Assembly: GCF_014201905.1 (NCBI RefSeq)
Contig: NZ_JACHFM010000001.1
Coordinates: forward strand, 1,192,994-1,256,993
DNA: 64,000 bases
Direction of reading: 5' to 3'
DNA from: Amaricoccus macauensis
GTDB lineage: Bacteria > Pseudomonadota > Alphaproteobacteria > Rhodobacterales > Rhodobacteraceae
Position numbers and translations under genes: made by a program. Positions 20,224 through 28,619 of the stretch are shown here, one piece after another (positions within the stretch are counted from its first letter, which is position 1; the number at the start of each line of letters is the position of its first letter). The notes beneath the pieces are model-generated. The model searched no databases, had not been told where the DNA came from, and saw nothing but the letters and a program-made list of their open reading frames with translations.

Positions 20224-20982
20224 ATGGCACACGATTTCCTCGATCTGCCCGGCGGCCGGCGCATCGCCTACGCGCTCCGGGAGGGCGGAAGCCCGACAGT
20301 GGTCTTTCTCGGCGGCTTCCGCTCGGACATGACCGGCACCAAGGCGAGCTTTCTCGACGGCTGGGCCTCCGGCGCCGGCCTCGGGTTCCTGAGGTTCGAC
20401 TACACCGGGCACGGCGCATCGTCCGGGCGCTTCGAGGACGGGGCGATCGGCGACTGGGTGCAGGACGCCGCCGAGACGATCGGCGCGCTGACCCGCGGGC
20501 CGCTGATCCTTGTCGGATCGAGCATGGGCGGGTGGATCGCGCTCCGTCTGGTGGCGCTGCTCGGCGAGCGCGTCGCCGGCCTCATCGGCATCGCCGCGGC
20601 GCCGGATTTCACCGAAGATTCCATGTGGGCCGAGATGGACGAGCCGACGCGGGCGCGCCTCATCACCGAGGGACAGGTCGAGGTGCCATCGGACTATGAG
20701 GCGCCGTACCCGATCACCCGGCGGCTGATCGAGGACGGGCGGGAGAACCTCGTCCTGCGCACGCCGCTCCGCCTGCCGTTTCCGGTCCGCCTGCTGCACG
20801 GGACGGCGGACACCGACGTGGAACAGGCGGTGGCGCTCAGGCTGCTCGACCACGCGGAAGGGCCGGACATCCGCCTGACGCTGGTGAAGGACGCCGACCA
20901 CCGCTTCAGCAGCGAGGCGACGCTCGCGCTGCTCGCATCGACGCTGGCGGAAGTCGTTTCGGACGCTGCGGACCGGACGTAG
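20224..20982 (+). CDS. Alpha/beta hydrolase
   Basis: A 252-residue alpha/beta hydrolase of the family that includes ABHD10-like thioesterases. The nucleophile elbow is [13 protein letters not shown] (Ser about 100), the acid lies in [10 protein letters not shown], and the base is the His in [12 protein letters not shown]. An oxyanion strand ([16 protein letters not shown]) and the FDYTGHGAS turn are also typical. It has no signal peptide, so it acts in the cytoplasm on an unknown ester or thioester. It is divergent from pheS with about 100 bases between. Confidence 0.88.
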   Translation: MAHDFLDLPGGRRIAYALREGGSPTVVFLGGFRSDMTGTKASFLDGWASGAGLGFLRFDYTGHGASSGRFEDGAIGDWVQDAAETIGALTRGPLILVGSSMGGWIALRLVALLGERVAGLIGIAAAPDFTEDSMWAEMDEPTRARLITEGQVEVPSDYEAPYPITRRLIEDGRENLVLRTPLRLPFPVRLLHGTADTDVEQAVALRLLDHAEGPDIRLTLVKDADHRFSSEATLALLASTLAEVVSDAADRT

Positions 20983-20995
20983 ATCCAACCTCATA

Positions 20996-21034
20996 GCCCG
21001 TGCCCGAGCTCGGGGGGGAGCTCCGGGCACGGGC
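20996..21034. terminator. Long hairpin between convergent genes
   Basis: GCCCGTGCCCGAGCTC (20996-21011) pairs with 21018-21034 with a single bulged base over a 6-G loop. No T tract follows on either strand, so it may be a structural or weak bidirectional terminator separating the hydrolase from the ten-gene operon. Confidence 0.5.
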
Positions 21035-21100
21035 CCTCGCGGCGGCCTGCGCAGCACCACGGGCCCCGGCCTCCCGGAGGAGGCCATGAGGCCGCGGGTT

Positions 21101-21373
21101 TCAGCTGCGCAGGCTCACGAGATTGTGGACGTGGACGTGATCGCCCGCCGACGCCGCGGCCGTCATCCGGCCGATCACCTCGCCGTACTTTCGCACCGGT
21201 TCCCCCTCCCCCAGCGCGCGAACCGCGACCTTGTGCCCGAGCGGCAGCGCCTCCGCGGCGGTCAGGCTCAGGGTGCCGTGGGCGCCGATGAGCATGATCT
21301 CGGCCCCGGAGGCCACCGCTTCGACGAGCACCGCCACGTCGTCGCGCGGGTCGAGGAGAACCGCGCGACTCAC
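21101..21373 (-). CDS. UxaA-family small subunit (SAF domain)
   Basis: A 90-residue stand-alone SAF domain equivalent to the N-terminal domain of altronate dehydratase UxaA and to SuyA of sulfolactate sulfo-lyase. Conserved pieces are [35 protein letters not shown] and GDHVHVHN. The start is GTG 21373, overlapping the stop of the upstream dehydrogenase by 4 bases (GTGA), which implies translational coupling. Its large partner is probably the product of 25936-27117, five genes earlier in the same operon. It is the last gene of that operon. The substrate is not settled (see findings). Confidence 0.88.
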   Translation of the reverse strand: MSRAVLLDPRDDVAVLVEAVASGAEIMLIGAHGTLSLTAAEALPLGHKVAVRALGEGEPVRKYGEVIGRMTAAASAGDHVHVHNLVSLRS

Positions 21374-22278
21374 GCGGCCTCGCCTGCGCCGAGCCGGATG
21401 CTGACGCCCGCGGCATCCTCGCGCAGCTTCAGGACCGCGCCCACGTCGGCACCGGCGAGCCCGCGATCCATCGCCTCCTGAAGCGTCGCGACGGTCGCCG
21501 CCCCGATCGGCGCATCAAGGCCAAGCGCCGCGTTCATCGCCATGGCGAGCCGGCAGTCCTTGTGCGCGAGCTTGACCATGAAGCCCGGCTCGAAGTCGCC
21601 CTTGAGCGCGCGGTTGTGCATGGCGACGGCGAGTTGCTGGTTCCACGCCATCGTCGTCTTCAGCACGCTGATCATCGTATCGAGCGTCAATCCGGCCTTC
21701 GCGCCAGCGACCAGCGCCTCGGAGCTTGCGGCGATGAGCACGCTCGCGAGGAGGTTGTTCGTGAGCTTCATCGCCTGGCCCATGCCAAGATCGCCGCAGC
21801 GGATGAGGTCGCTGCCCATGCAGGCGAGGACCGGGCGCGCCGTCTCGATCGCCTCCGGATCGCCGCCGAGCATCAGGGTCGAGGTCCCGGCGATCGCGTG
21901 CTCCACGGTCTTGCCAACCGGGCTGTCGATCATCGCGGCGCCCCTGGCCGCCACCTTCGCGCCGACGCGCTTCGTGGTCTCCGGGTCGATGGTGCTGAGG
22001 TCCACGTAGATCGCGCCCGGCCGGAGCCCGGCGACGATTCCGTCGGGTCCATCCGCCGTCGCCTCGACATCGGGTGCGTCCGGCAGGCTGGTGATGACGA
22101 TGTCCGACGCCTCCGCCACCGCGCGCGGGCTCGCGGCCGCAACGGCGCCCGCCGCGACGAGGGCCTCCACCGCCTGCGTGTTGAGATCATAAACGGTGAG
22201 CGAGTGCCCACCCTTCATCACGTTGCGCGCCATGGGAGCGCCCATGGTTCCCAGCCCTATGAAACCGACCGATGCCAT
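21370..22278 (-). CDS. NAD(P)-dependent beta-hydroxyacid dehydrogenase, YihU-like
   Basis: 302 residues. A Rossmann domain (GFIGLGTMGAPMARN, residues 5-19) is followed by an all-helical domain with the catalytic Lys at 171 (AMKLTNN). The substrate loop reads DSPVGKT (residues 118-124) where classical 3-hydroxyisobutyrate dehydrogenases have PVSGG. From memory, E. coli sulfolactaldehyde reductase YihU has PVGRT there, with Arg123 binding the sulfonate; here residue 123 is Lys. Length and spacing align without gaps as far as I can judge. It may act on sulfolactaldehyde or a related C3/C4 aldehyde acid. It is translationally coupled to the small UxaA gene and 56 bases downstream of the ABC binding protein. 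Confidence 0.85.
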   Translation of the reverse strand: MASVGFIGLGTMGAPMARNVMKGGHSLTVYDLNTQAVEALVAAGAVAAASPRAVAEASDIVITSLPDAPDVEATADGPDGIVAGLRPGAIYVDLSTIDPETTKRVGAKVAARGAAMIDSPVGKTVEHAIAGTSTLMLGGDPEAIETARPVLACMGSDLIRCGDLGMGQAMKLTNNLLASVLIAASSEALVAGAKAGLTLDTMISVLKTTMAWNQQLAVAMHNRALKGDFEPGFMVKLAHKDCRLAMAMNAALGLDAPIGAATVATLQEAMDRGLAGADVGAVLKLREDAAGVSIRLGAGEAA

Positions 22279-22334
22279 TTTTCTTCTTCCTTCGAGGTCT
22301 TTGCCGGCCCCCGGACGGGGCCGGCGTCAGGTGT

Positions 22335-23579
22335 TCAGCCCGCCGGCTTCCAGCCGTCCATCTTCCAGACCGGCAGGCCGCGCAGGTCGGTCGCCGCCGG
22401 GTCGGTGAAGTCCGCGTCAGGGGGAAGCGCGCCGGACGCGGCATAAGCCTTCTCGGCGATCGGCGCTGCCTTGGCGAACGCGCCCTTCACCTGCTCGTCG
22501 CTGAGCGGCGCGGGAATGAGCTTGCCCGCGACCATGTAGTCCGAGATCTGCCGGATCGCCGCCGCGTCGCCCTCGGTCGGCCAGGCCCAGCCGCGCTGGA
22601 TCAGCACCTCGTCCGCCACGATCTTCGCGCCAAGCTCGGGCGGCAGCTCCCAGTACGTCTTCGCCAGGTCCGACACCGCTTCCGGCGCCTCGGCCTTCAG
22701 CGCCACGACGGCGCGCTGGCTCGCGATCAGGAAGGCCTGCCCCACCGCGGCGTTTTCGCCGACGATGTCGTCCGTGCAGATCCAGAACGAGCGGTGCAGG
22801 TAGTAGCCGTCCGGGTAGAAGGCCGACTTCTTCACGCCGGGCAGCAGATGGCCCGCCCCCTCGCCCGCCGGCCCGGAATAGCCGTCCTCGGTGTAGCCGA
22901 AGGAGTTCATGATCCCCTTCACCCCGATCTCCGCCTGCGCCTTCAGGAAGGCCGGGTAGCCCGCGATAGCCGCGTCCATGCCGGTGGGCACCGAAGCCGC
23001 CTGCGCCTGCGTCGGCGTGTTGACGACGGTGATGCCGTGCGCCTTCGGATCGGCGTCCCCGAGTTCCAGCGCCAGCATCTGCGACAGGGCGTTGGCCGGG
23101 TCACCGCCGACGAGCGCGCCCACCGTCTTGCCCTTCAGGTCGTCGATCGTCCTGATGGGCGAGTCCTTCGGCACCGTCAGGACGAAGCGCATGTGCCCCT
23201 CGCCGAGGGTCAGCACATTCAGCGGCTGCTCCTGCGAGAGAAGGCGCACGATCGGGGTATTGCCCCACATCCCGATGTCGAGATCGCCCGCGAGGAACGC
23301 CTCGACCTGCGGCAGCGCTGAAGGGTAGTCGCGCCAGTCGACGGTAAGATCGACGCCGAGTTCCTTCGCCGCCGCCTCGAAGAGGCCGTCGTTCATCATC
23401 TTCTGGGTGATCGGCGAGTTGCCCGCCGCCCACGGCTGGCGCCCGACCGAGACCTTCACGGAAGAGCCCTGCGCCCGCACCAGCGCCGGAGCAAACAGCG
23501 CCCCGGCCGCTGCCGCCGCGACGAAGCCGCGACGGCCCATCTGCGGGCCTTTCCAGCCAGACATTCCGGTCTTTCTCAT
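22335..23579 (-). CDS. ABC transporter substrate-binding protein, NMT1/SsuA-TauA type
   Basis: A 414-residue periplasmic binding protein. The N-terminus has a Tat-like signal (MGRRGFVAAAAAGALFAPAL, cut near VRAQG). The mature part begins VKVSVGRQPW and keeps the typical FLAGDLDIGMWGNTPIV, PKDSPIRTIDDLKGKTVGA and MDAAIAGYPAFLKA elements of sulfonate, taurine or thiamine-precursor binding proteins. ATG 23579 follows GGGAGGGG. It is encoded last among the ABC genes, after the ATPase, an order less common than binding protein first. The ligand is probably an anionic small molecule, a sulfonate being the family-based guess. Confidence 0.88.
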   Translation of the reverse strand: MRKTGMSGWKGPQMGRRGFVAAAAAGALFAPALVRAQGSSVKVSVGRQPWAAGNSPITQKMMNDGLFEAAAKELGVDLTVDWRDYPSALPQVEAFLAGDLDIGMWGNTPIVRLLSQEQPLNVLTLGEGHMRFVLTVPKDSPIRTIDDLKGKTVGALVGGDPANALSQMLALELGDADPKAHGITVVNTPTQAQAASVPTGMDAAIAGYPAFLKAQAEIGVKGIMNSFGYTEDGYSGPAGEGAGHLLPGVKKSAFYPDGYYLHRSFWICTDDIVGENAAVGQAFLIASQRAVVALKAEAPEAVSDLAKTYWELPPELGAKIVADEVLIQRGWAWPTEGDAAAIRQISDYMVAGKLIPAPLSDEQVKGAFAKAAPIAEKAYAASGALPPDADFTDPAATDLRGLPVWKMDGWKPAG

Positions 23580-23616
23580 TGGTTCCCCTCCCTGTTGCGC
23601 CATCGTTGCCGGCGTC

Positions 23617-24426
23617 TCATTCCACCGTCGCCCGGATGGCCTCGTCGCGGATCAGTTCCCAGATCGAGCGCGAGAGATCGGCGAAGGCCGCCGTCGCGCG
23701 CGTCGCCTCGTTGCGCGGTCGCGGCAGATCGACATCGACGATCGCCTTCAGCCGGCCCGGCCGGCTGCCGAGGACCACCACCCGGTCGGCGAGATAGACC
23801 GCCTCGTCGATGCCATGGGTGATGAAGACCACCGTCCGCCGCTCCGCCGCCGGCTGGTCCTGCCGCCAGATGCGCAGGATCTCGTCCTGCAGCACCAGCC
23901 GGGTCTGGGCGTCGAGTGCGGCAAGCGGCTCGTCCATCAGCAGGACTTCCGGCTCGTTGGCGATGAGCCGCCCCAGCGCCACGCGCTGGCGCATTCCGCC
24001 CGAGAGCTGGTGCGGGTAGCGCTCTTCCGCGCCACCGAGGTTCACGAGATCGATCACCCGCGCCACCCGCGCCTCGCGCGCGGCGCGGTCGAGCCCGGCG
24101 CCCGCCGGCCCGTGGGTGAGCCCGAAGCCGACGTTGCCGCGCACCGTCTGCCACGGGAAGAGCGCGTAGTCCTGAAACATCACCCCCCGGTCCGGGCCGG
24201 GGCCGGCGATCGGCTTGCCGTCGAGCAGGATCGTGCCCGAGCTTTGCCGGTCGAGCCCGGCGAGCATGTTGAGGACGGTCGTCTTGCCCGAGCCGGACGG
24301 CCCGACGATGGCGAGGAACTCGCCCGGGCGGATGTCGAGGCTCAGGTCATCGAGGGCGACGAAGCTGTCGAACATCTTGCCCACATGCTCGAGGCGGATC
24401 TTCGGCTCGTTCGGGACGGTCATCAT
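23617..24426 (-). CDS. ABC transporter ATP-binding protein, SsuB/TauB type
   Basis: A 269-residue nucleotide-binding subunit. Walker A is GPSGSGKTT, the Q-loop is VMFQDYALFPW, the signature is LSGGMRQR and Walker B is VLLMDEPLAALDA with the switch His in VFITHGIDEAV. These are features of the nitrate/sulfonate/taurine subfamily. I chose ATG 24426 because GGAG lies 6 bases upstream and it overlaps the permease stop as ATGA; a GTG at 24438 is possible. It serves the two permeases encoded immediately upstream. Confidence 0.93.
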   Translation of the reverse strand: MMTVPNEPKIRLEHVGKMFDSFVALDDLSLDIRPGEFLAIVGPSGSGKTTVLNMLAGLDRQSSGTILLDGKPIAGPGPDRGVMFQDYALFPWQTVRGNVGFGLTHGPAGAGLDRAAREARVARVIDLVNLGGAEERYPHQLSGGMRQRVALGRLIANEPEVLLMDEPLAALDAQTRLVLQDEILRIWRQDQPAAERRTVVFITHGIDEAVYLADRVVVLGSRPGRLKAIVDVDLPRPRNEATRATAAFADLSRSIWELIRDEAIRATVE

Positions 24427-25178
24427 GGGTGGCTCCACGGAAAGGCCCGCGCGAGCAGCGCACGGAGGCCGCGGTCTAGGAGCATCGCGACGAGGCCGAC
24501 GGCGGCCATGCAGACGACGATGCCCGAAAGCTGGATGGAATAGGCGTAGAAGACGAACATCATCTGCCCGATGCCACCGGAGGTGCCGGCCTTGGCGCCG
24601 ACCGCGAGCTCGGCGGCGATGATCGCCGTCCAGGCGATCCCGAGACCGATCCGCATTCCCACGAGGATCGAGGGGAGCGCCGCCGGCAGGACCACGGTGC
24701 GGAGCCGGGTGAGCGGCGAGATGCCCATGGTTCGCGCCGCCCGGATGAGGCTCCGGTCGATACGCTTCACGCCCGCGATCGTGTTGATCAGGATCGGGAA
24801 GAACGCCGCGTAGGCGACAATCGTCACCGCCGCGAGGTTGCCGGTGCCGATCCAGAGGATGACGAGCGGCAGGATGGCGATGGCGGCGATCGGCCGGAAG
24901 CTCTCGACCAGCGGATCGAGGTTGCGCTCGACCACCGGCAGCGTCCCCATGGCGAGCCCGAGCGGCACCGCGAGCAGGGTGGCGAGGACGAAGCCGCCGA
25001 AGACCCGGCCGAGGCTCGTCGCGAGCGCCGCGAGGAGCGTGCCGTCCGCCAGCATCTCGACCGCCTTCAGTGCCGTCGTCGACGGGCGCGGCGCGCGCGG
25101 CGAGCCCGACAGGGCCACGAGAATTTCCCAGAGCACGATCAGCGCCAGCGGCAGCGCGAGTTGCCGAAGCGTCCTCAT
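24423..25178 (-). CDS. ABC transporter permease, SsuC/TauC type (second permease)
   Basis: A 251-residue inner-membrane permease with five to six hydrophobic helices. The coupling (EAA-like) loop is AARTMGISPLTRLRTVVLPA, followed by LPSILVGMRIGLG. Start ATG 25178 overlaps the preceding permease stop (ATGA), with GAAGGA about 10 bases upstream. It differs clearly in sequence from its neighbour at 25175-25936, so the transporter is probably a heterodimer, whereas TauC and SsuC usually work as homodimers. Confidence 0.92.
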   Translation of the reverse strand: MRTLRQLALPLALIVLWEILVALSGSPRAPRPSTTALKAVEMLADGTLLAALATSLGRVFGGFVLATLLAVPLGLAMGTLPVVERNLDPLVESFRPIAAIAILPLVILWIGTGNLAAVTIVAYAAFFPILINTIAGVKRIDRSLIRAARTMGISPLTRLRTVVLPAALPSILVGMRIGLGIAWTAIIAAELAVGAKAGTSGGIGQMMFVFYAYSIQLSGIVVCMAAVGLVAMLLDRGLRALLARAFPWSHP

Positions 25179-25936
25179 GGCCGGATGTCCTTCGCCCACG
25201 GCATGAGGCGCGCCTCGAGCGCGCGGAGGCCGGCGTCGGTCAGGAAGCCCAGCACGCCGATCATCGCGATGAATGCCATCACCGTCGGCGTTGCGAGCAT
25301 CGAGCGGTAGTATTCGATCGCGTAGCCGAGACCGCTCGGCGCACCGACGAGCTCCGCCGCGACCACCGCCGTCCAGGACGCCGCCACCGCGAGGCGGAGC
25401 GAGACCATGATCGCCGGCAGTGCCGCCGGCAGCACCACATGGCGGATGCGCGTGACCCCGGTGACACCCATGGTGGCGGACGCCGCGAGAAGCCTCGCGT
25501 CAACGTTGCGCACGCCGGCGGCGGTGCCGATCACCAGCGGAAAGAACGCCGAATAGAACATGATGAAGATCGGCAGGCGGCTGCCGATGCCGAAGATGAA
25601 GAGCGCGAGCGGGATCCAGGCGATGCCGGCGACCGGCCGGAGCATCTCGACGAGCAGGTCGAAGGCATCGCGCCACGCCCGGCTGAGGCCCATGGCGATG
25701 CCGAGCGGGATCGCCGTCAGCGCCGCCACCGCGACCGCCAGCACGAGGCGCAGCAGGCTGATCCCGGCGTTGCGAAGGAGCTCACCGTCGAGCGCCGACT
25801 GGCGGACCGCGTCGAGCACGAGGAGCGGCGAGGGCAGGAGCAACCGGCTCCCGACGAGGAGCGAAAGCCCGTACCAGGCGAGGGCGAAGATCGCCATCGT
25901 CCTCAGGTAGACGAGAAGGCCACCGACCCGTGCCAT
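25175..25936 (-). CDS. ABC transporter permease, SsuC/TauC type (first permease)
   Basis: A 253-residue inner-membrane permease. Hydrophobic helices begin at residue about 8 (LLVYLRTMAIFALAWYGLSL). The coupling loop SATMGVTGVTRIRHVVLPAA and the following LPAIMVSLRLAVAASW identify the family. The ATG at 25936 shares its A with the stop of the UxaA-like gene (TGATG). The same motif pattern as in the next permease supports a heterodimer. Confidence 0.92.
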   Translation of the reverse strand: MARVGGLLVYLRTMAIFALAWYGLSLLVGSRLLLPSPLLVLDAVRQSALDGELLRNAGISLLRLVLAVAVAALTAIPLGIAMGLSRAWRDAFDLLVEMLRPVAGIAWIPLALFIFGIGSRLPIFIMFYSAFFPLVIGTAAGVRNVDARLLAASATMGVTGVTRIRHVVLPAALPAIMVSLRLAVAASWTAVVAAELVGAPSGLGYAIEYYRSMLATPTVMAFIAMIGVLGFLTDAGLRALEARLMPWAKDIRP

Positions 25937-27117
25937 CAGAGCGCCCCCCTGAGCCGCGTCGGGACTTCCAGCCCCTCGCCCAGCGCCTCGCCCCAGGTGA
26001 GCGTGCCGCCCGCGATCTCGCCGGCGAGCCCCAGCAGCCGCCCGGCCGCCGCCTCTGCCGTCTCGGTCCCGGAAAAGACCGGGCTCGCGTCGAAGTCGAT
26101 CTGCTCGGGCAGCCGCGCCGCCGTCCCGGCGTTCGCGGTGAGCTTGATCGTCGGTGCGATCGCGCTCGCGTAGCTGTTGCCCGGTCCGGTGGAGAAGACC
26201 ATGAGCTGCGCCCCGACCGCCGCGAACGCGGTCATGGAGACCGGCGAGAACGACGGCCCGTCCATCAGCCAGAGCCCGGGCCGCCCCGGCCGCTCGGTCA
26301 GCCCGACCAGCCCCTCGATCGGCCGCGACCCGGCCTTCGCCACGGCGCCGAGCGCCTTTTCCTCGATGGTCGAGAGGCCGCCGCGGATGTTCTCCTCGCC
26401 CGGGTTGTTGCCGGTGAGGCTCGCGCCGCTGGCCGCGACCATAGCCTGCCGCGCCGCCACGGCGCCGACGATCGCGGCCCCGGTCCCGGGCGTCCGGGCG
26501 CGGGCGGCGAGCAGGTGTTCGGCACCCAGCCACTCGACCGTCTCGCCCACGAGCACGGTGGCTCCCATGTCGACCAGCCGGTCGACCAGCGCGCCGATCA
26601 CCCGGTTCCCCGCGATCCCCGAGGTTGCGTCCGAATGCCCGCACTCGACGCCCACGGTCAGCGCCGACAGCTGCACCGGCCCGCGCCGTGCCGCCGATGC
26701 CGCGCGCGCCAGCGTCGCGAGGCGGCGGCAGCCGAGGTCCATCACCGCGAACGCGTCCTCACCGGTCTCGGCGAAGCTCACCGCATCGACCGGCCGCCCG
26801 GCCCTCGCGATCGCGTCGCGATAGCCCTCGGTCGCCTCTTCGTCGACACCGACGATGAGCACCCCGCCAACGTTCGGGTTGAGTGCGAGGCCGAGCATCT
26901 GGGCCCGGTGGCTCGCGATGTCCGGCTCGATCTGCCCGCGCCCGTCCCGCGAGGCAACGCAGACGACGCCGGGCAGCGCGGCGGCGATCCGCTCCGCGAC
27001 CCGTGCCGCCAGCCCGTTCACCCCGAGCACCAGCACGCGGTTGCGGATGCCGACGCCGCCGTCGGCCCGCGTGAAGCCGCCGAACCCTCCGGCGATTCCG
27101 TCTCCGACCCCGACCAT
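25936..27117 (-). CDS. UxaA-family large subunit, divergent at conserved cysteines
   Basis: A 393-residue homologue of the catalytic part of altronate/galactarate dehydratase and SuyB. Family marks are FTRADGGVGIRNRVLVL (15-31), VECGHSDATSGIAGN (about 155), GETVEWLGAEHLLA, NNPGEENIRGGL, EEKALGAVAKAGS, FSTGPGNSYAS and PTIKLTAN. Compared with E. coli UxaA as I remember it, three conserved cysteines are replaced: HTYGCSQ reads SRDGRGQ (56-62), IGLGCEN reads VGVDEEA (89-95), and PTVGCVNG lacks its Cys. Metal or cluster binding and chemistry may therefore differ. Its SAF domain is on a separate gene (21101-21373). Starts and stops overlap those of tctA and the permease by one base. Confidence 0.85.
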   Translation of the reverse strand: MVGVGDGIAGGFGGFTRADGGVGIRNRVLVLGVNGLAARVAERIAAALPGVVCVASRDGRGQIEPDIASHRAQMLGLALNPNVGGVLIVGVDEEATEGYRDAIARAGRPVDAVSFAETGEDAFAVMDLGCRRLATLARAASAARRGPVQLSALTVGVECGHSDATSGIAGNRVIGALVDRLVDMGATVLVGETVEWLGAEHLLAARARTPGTGAAIVGAVAARQAMVAASGASLTGNNPGEENIRGGLSTIEEKALGAVAKAGSRPIEGLVGLTERPGRPGLWLMDGPSFSPVSMTAFAAVGAQLMVFSTGPGNSYASAIAPTIKLTANAGTAARLPEQIDFDASPVFSGTETAEAAAGRLLGLAGEIAGGTLTWGEALGEGLEVPTRLRGAL

Positions 27118-28619
27118 CAATCCTCCTCGCCGAGCGCAAGCGGCGGCGCGCCCCGCCATGCGCGCCACGCCGAAAGGAGGATCACCGCAACGATGAACGC
27201 CATCACCGTGGCGCTGATCGGCCGCTCGAAGAACGTCAGGAGATCGCCGCGCGACAGCATCAGGGCCCGGCGGAAGTGCTCCTCCATCATCGGCCCGAGC
27301 ACGAAGCCGAGCAGCATCGGCGCCGCCGGCAACTCGACGAGCCGCGCCAGCCAGCCGAAAGCCCCGATCACCACCACCATCCAGACGTCGAAGATGCTGT
27401 TGTCGACGGCGTAGACCCCGATGCAGATGAACATGAGGATCGCCGGATAGAGCAGCCCGAACGGGATCGTCAGCAGCCGCACCCAGATGCCGATGAGCGG
27501 CGCGGACATCGCGAAGAGGATCAGGTTGCCGATCCAGAAGCTCATGACGAGCCCCCAGAACAGCGTCGGCGCCTGCGTCATGATCGTCGGCCCGGGCGCG
27601 ATCCCCTGGATCATCAGCATGGCGATCATGATCGCCATCGCCGCGCTTCCCGGGATGCCGAGCATCAGGGTCGGGATGAACGCGGTCTGCACCGCGGCGT
27701 TGTTCGCGGCCTCCGGGCTCGCGACGCCCTCGATCGCCCCGCGCCCGAAACGCGAGGGATCGCGCGCCACCCGCTTCTCCGCCGCATAGGCGAAGAACGT
27801 CGAGATCGCCGGCCCGGTGCCCGGCAGCGTCCCGAAGAACGAGCCGATGGCCGACCCGCGCAGCGTCGGCCAGAGGCTCTGCCGCAGGTCGTCCCGCGTC
27901 GGCCACATCGAGCGCAGGGTGATCCCCTTCGCGCTCACGGTGGCCGCCCCGGCGACGCGCACGCTCATGATGATCTCGGCGACCCCGAAGAGGCCCATGG
28001 CGAGCGCGGCGATGTCGATGCCGTCGGCCAAGCTCGGCACCCCGAAGACGAAGCGGTAGGCGCCGGTGGAGAGGTCGGTCCCGACGGTCCCGAGCAGCAC
28101 CCCGAAGGCGACCATGGCGAGGCCTTTCGCGAGCGACCCCGCCGACATCGACGCCGCCGCGACGAGCCCGAGCAGCATGAGCGAGAAGTATTCCGTCGGC
28201 CCGAAGGCGATGGCGTAGGTGGCGATCGCCGGCGCGAAGGCCATCAGCACCACGATGCCGATGCTGCCGCCGACCAGCGAGGACAGCGCCGCGACGAAAA
28301 GCGCCACACCCGCGCGCCCCTGCTTCGCCATGGGATAGCCGTCGAGGCTCGTCACCGCCGACGACGCCTCGCCCGGCACGTTGAGCAGGATCGCCGCGGT
28401 CGAACTGCCGTAGGCGGTGCCGTACCAGATGCCCGCGAGCATGATCAGCGCCTGCGTCGCATCGAGGTGGAAGGTGAAGGGAAAGAGCATCGACAGCGCC
28501 GCGAGTGGCCCGATGCCCGGCAGCACACCGACGAGCATCCCGAGCGTCACGCCGACGAAACAGTAGAGCAGGCTCATTCCCGAGGTGGCGATGGCGAGCC
28601 CTGCGAGCACGTTCTCCAT
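27117..28619 (-). CDS. tctA: Tripartite tricarboxylate transporter, large membrane subunit TctA
   Basis: A 500-residue inner-membrane protein with about twelve hydrophobic segments. The diagnostic N-terminal block is PGIGPLAALSMLFPFTFHLD followed by LIMLAGIWYGTAYGSSTAAI and LNVPGEASS; a mirrored block near residue 250 reads GTLPGTGPAISTFFAYAAEK. With TctB and a TctC binding protein it forms a proton- or sodium-coupled importer for carboxylates or related anions. Its ATG (28619) shares a base with the tctB stop, and its stop shares a base with the next start, so the group is tightly coupled. Confidence 0.95.
   Translation of the reverse strand: MENVLAGLAIATSGMSLLYCFVGVTLGMLVGVLPGIGPLAALSMLFPFTFHLDATQALIMLAGIWYGTAYGSSTAAILLNVPGEASSAVTSLDGYPMAKQGRAGVALFVAALSSLVGGSIGIVVLMAFAPAIATYAIAFGPTEYFSLMLLGLVAAASMSAGSLAKGLAMVAFGVLLGTVGTDLSTGAYRFVFGVPSLADGIDIAALAMGLFGVAEIIMSVRVAGAATVSAKGITLRSMWPTRDDLRQSLWPTLRGSAIGSFFGTLPGTGPAISTFFAYAAEKRVARDPSRFGRGAIEGVASPEAANNAAVQTAFIPTLMLGIPGSAAMAIMIAMLMIQGIAPGPTIMTQAPTLFWGLVMSFWIGNLILFAMSAPLIGIWVRLLTIPFGLLYPAILMFICIGVYAVDNSIFDVWMVVVIGAFGWLARLVELPAAPMLLGFVLGPMMEEHFRRALMLSRGDLLTFFERPISATVMAFIVAVILLSAWRAWRGAPPLALGEED

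Noticed and set aside
19039-21087. pheS extended upstream to 682 codons
   Set aside because: Only the last 360 residues are PheS; the added part overlaps the alpha/beta hydrolase on the other strand. ATG 20121 has a good ribosome site.
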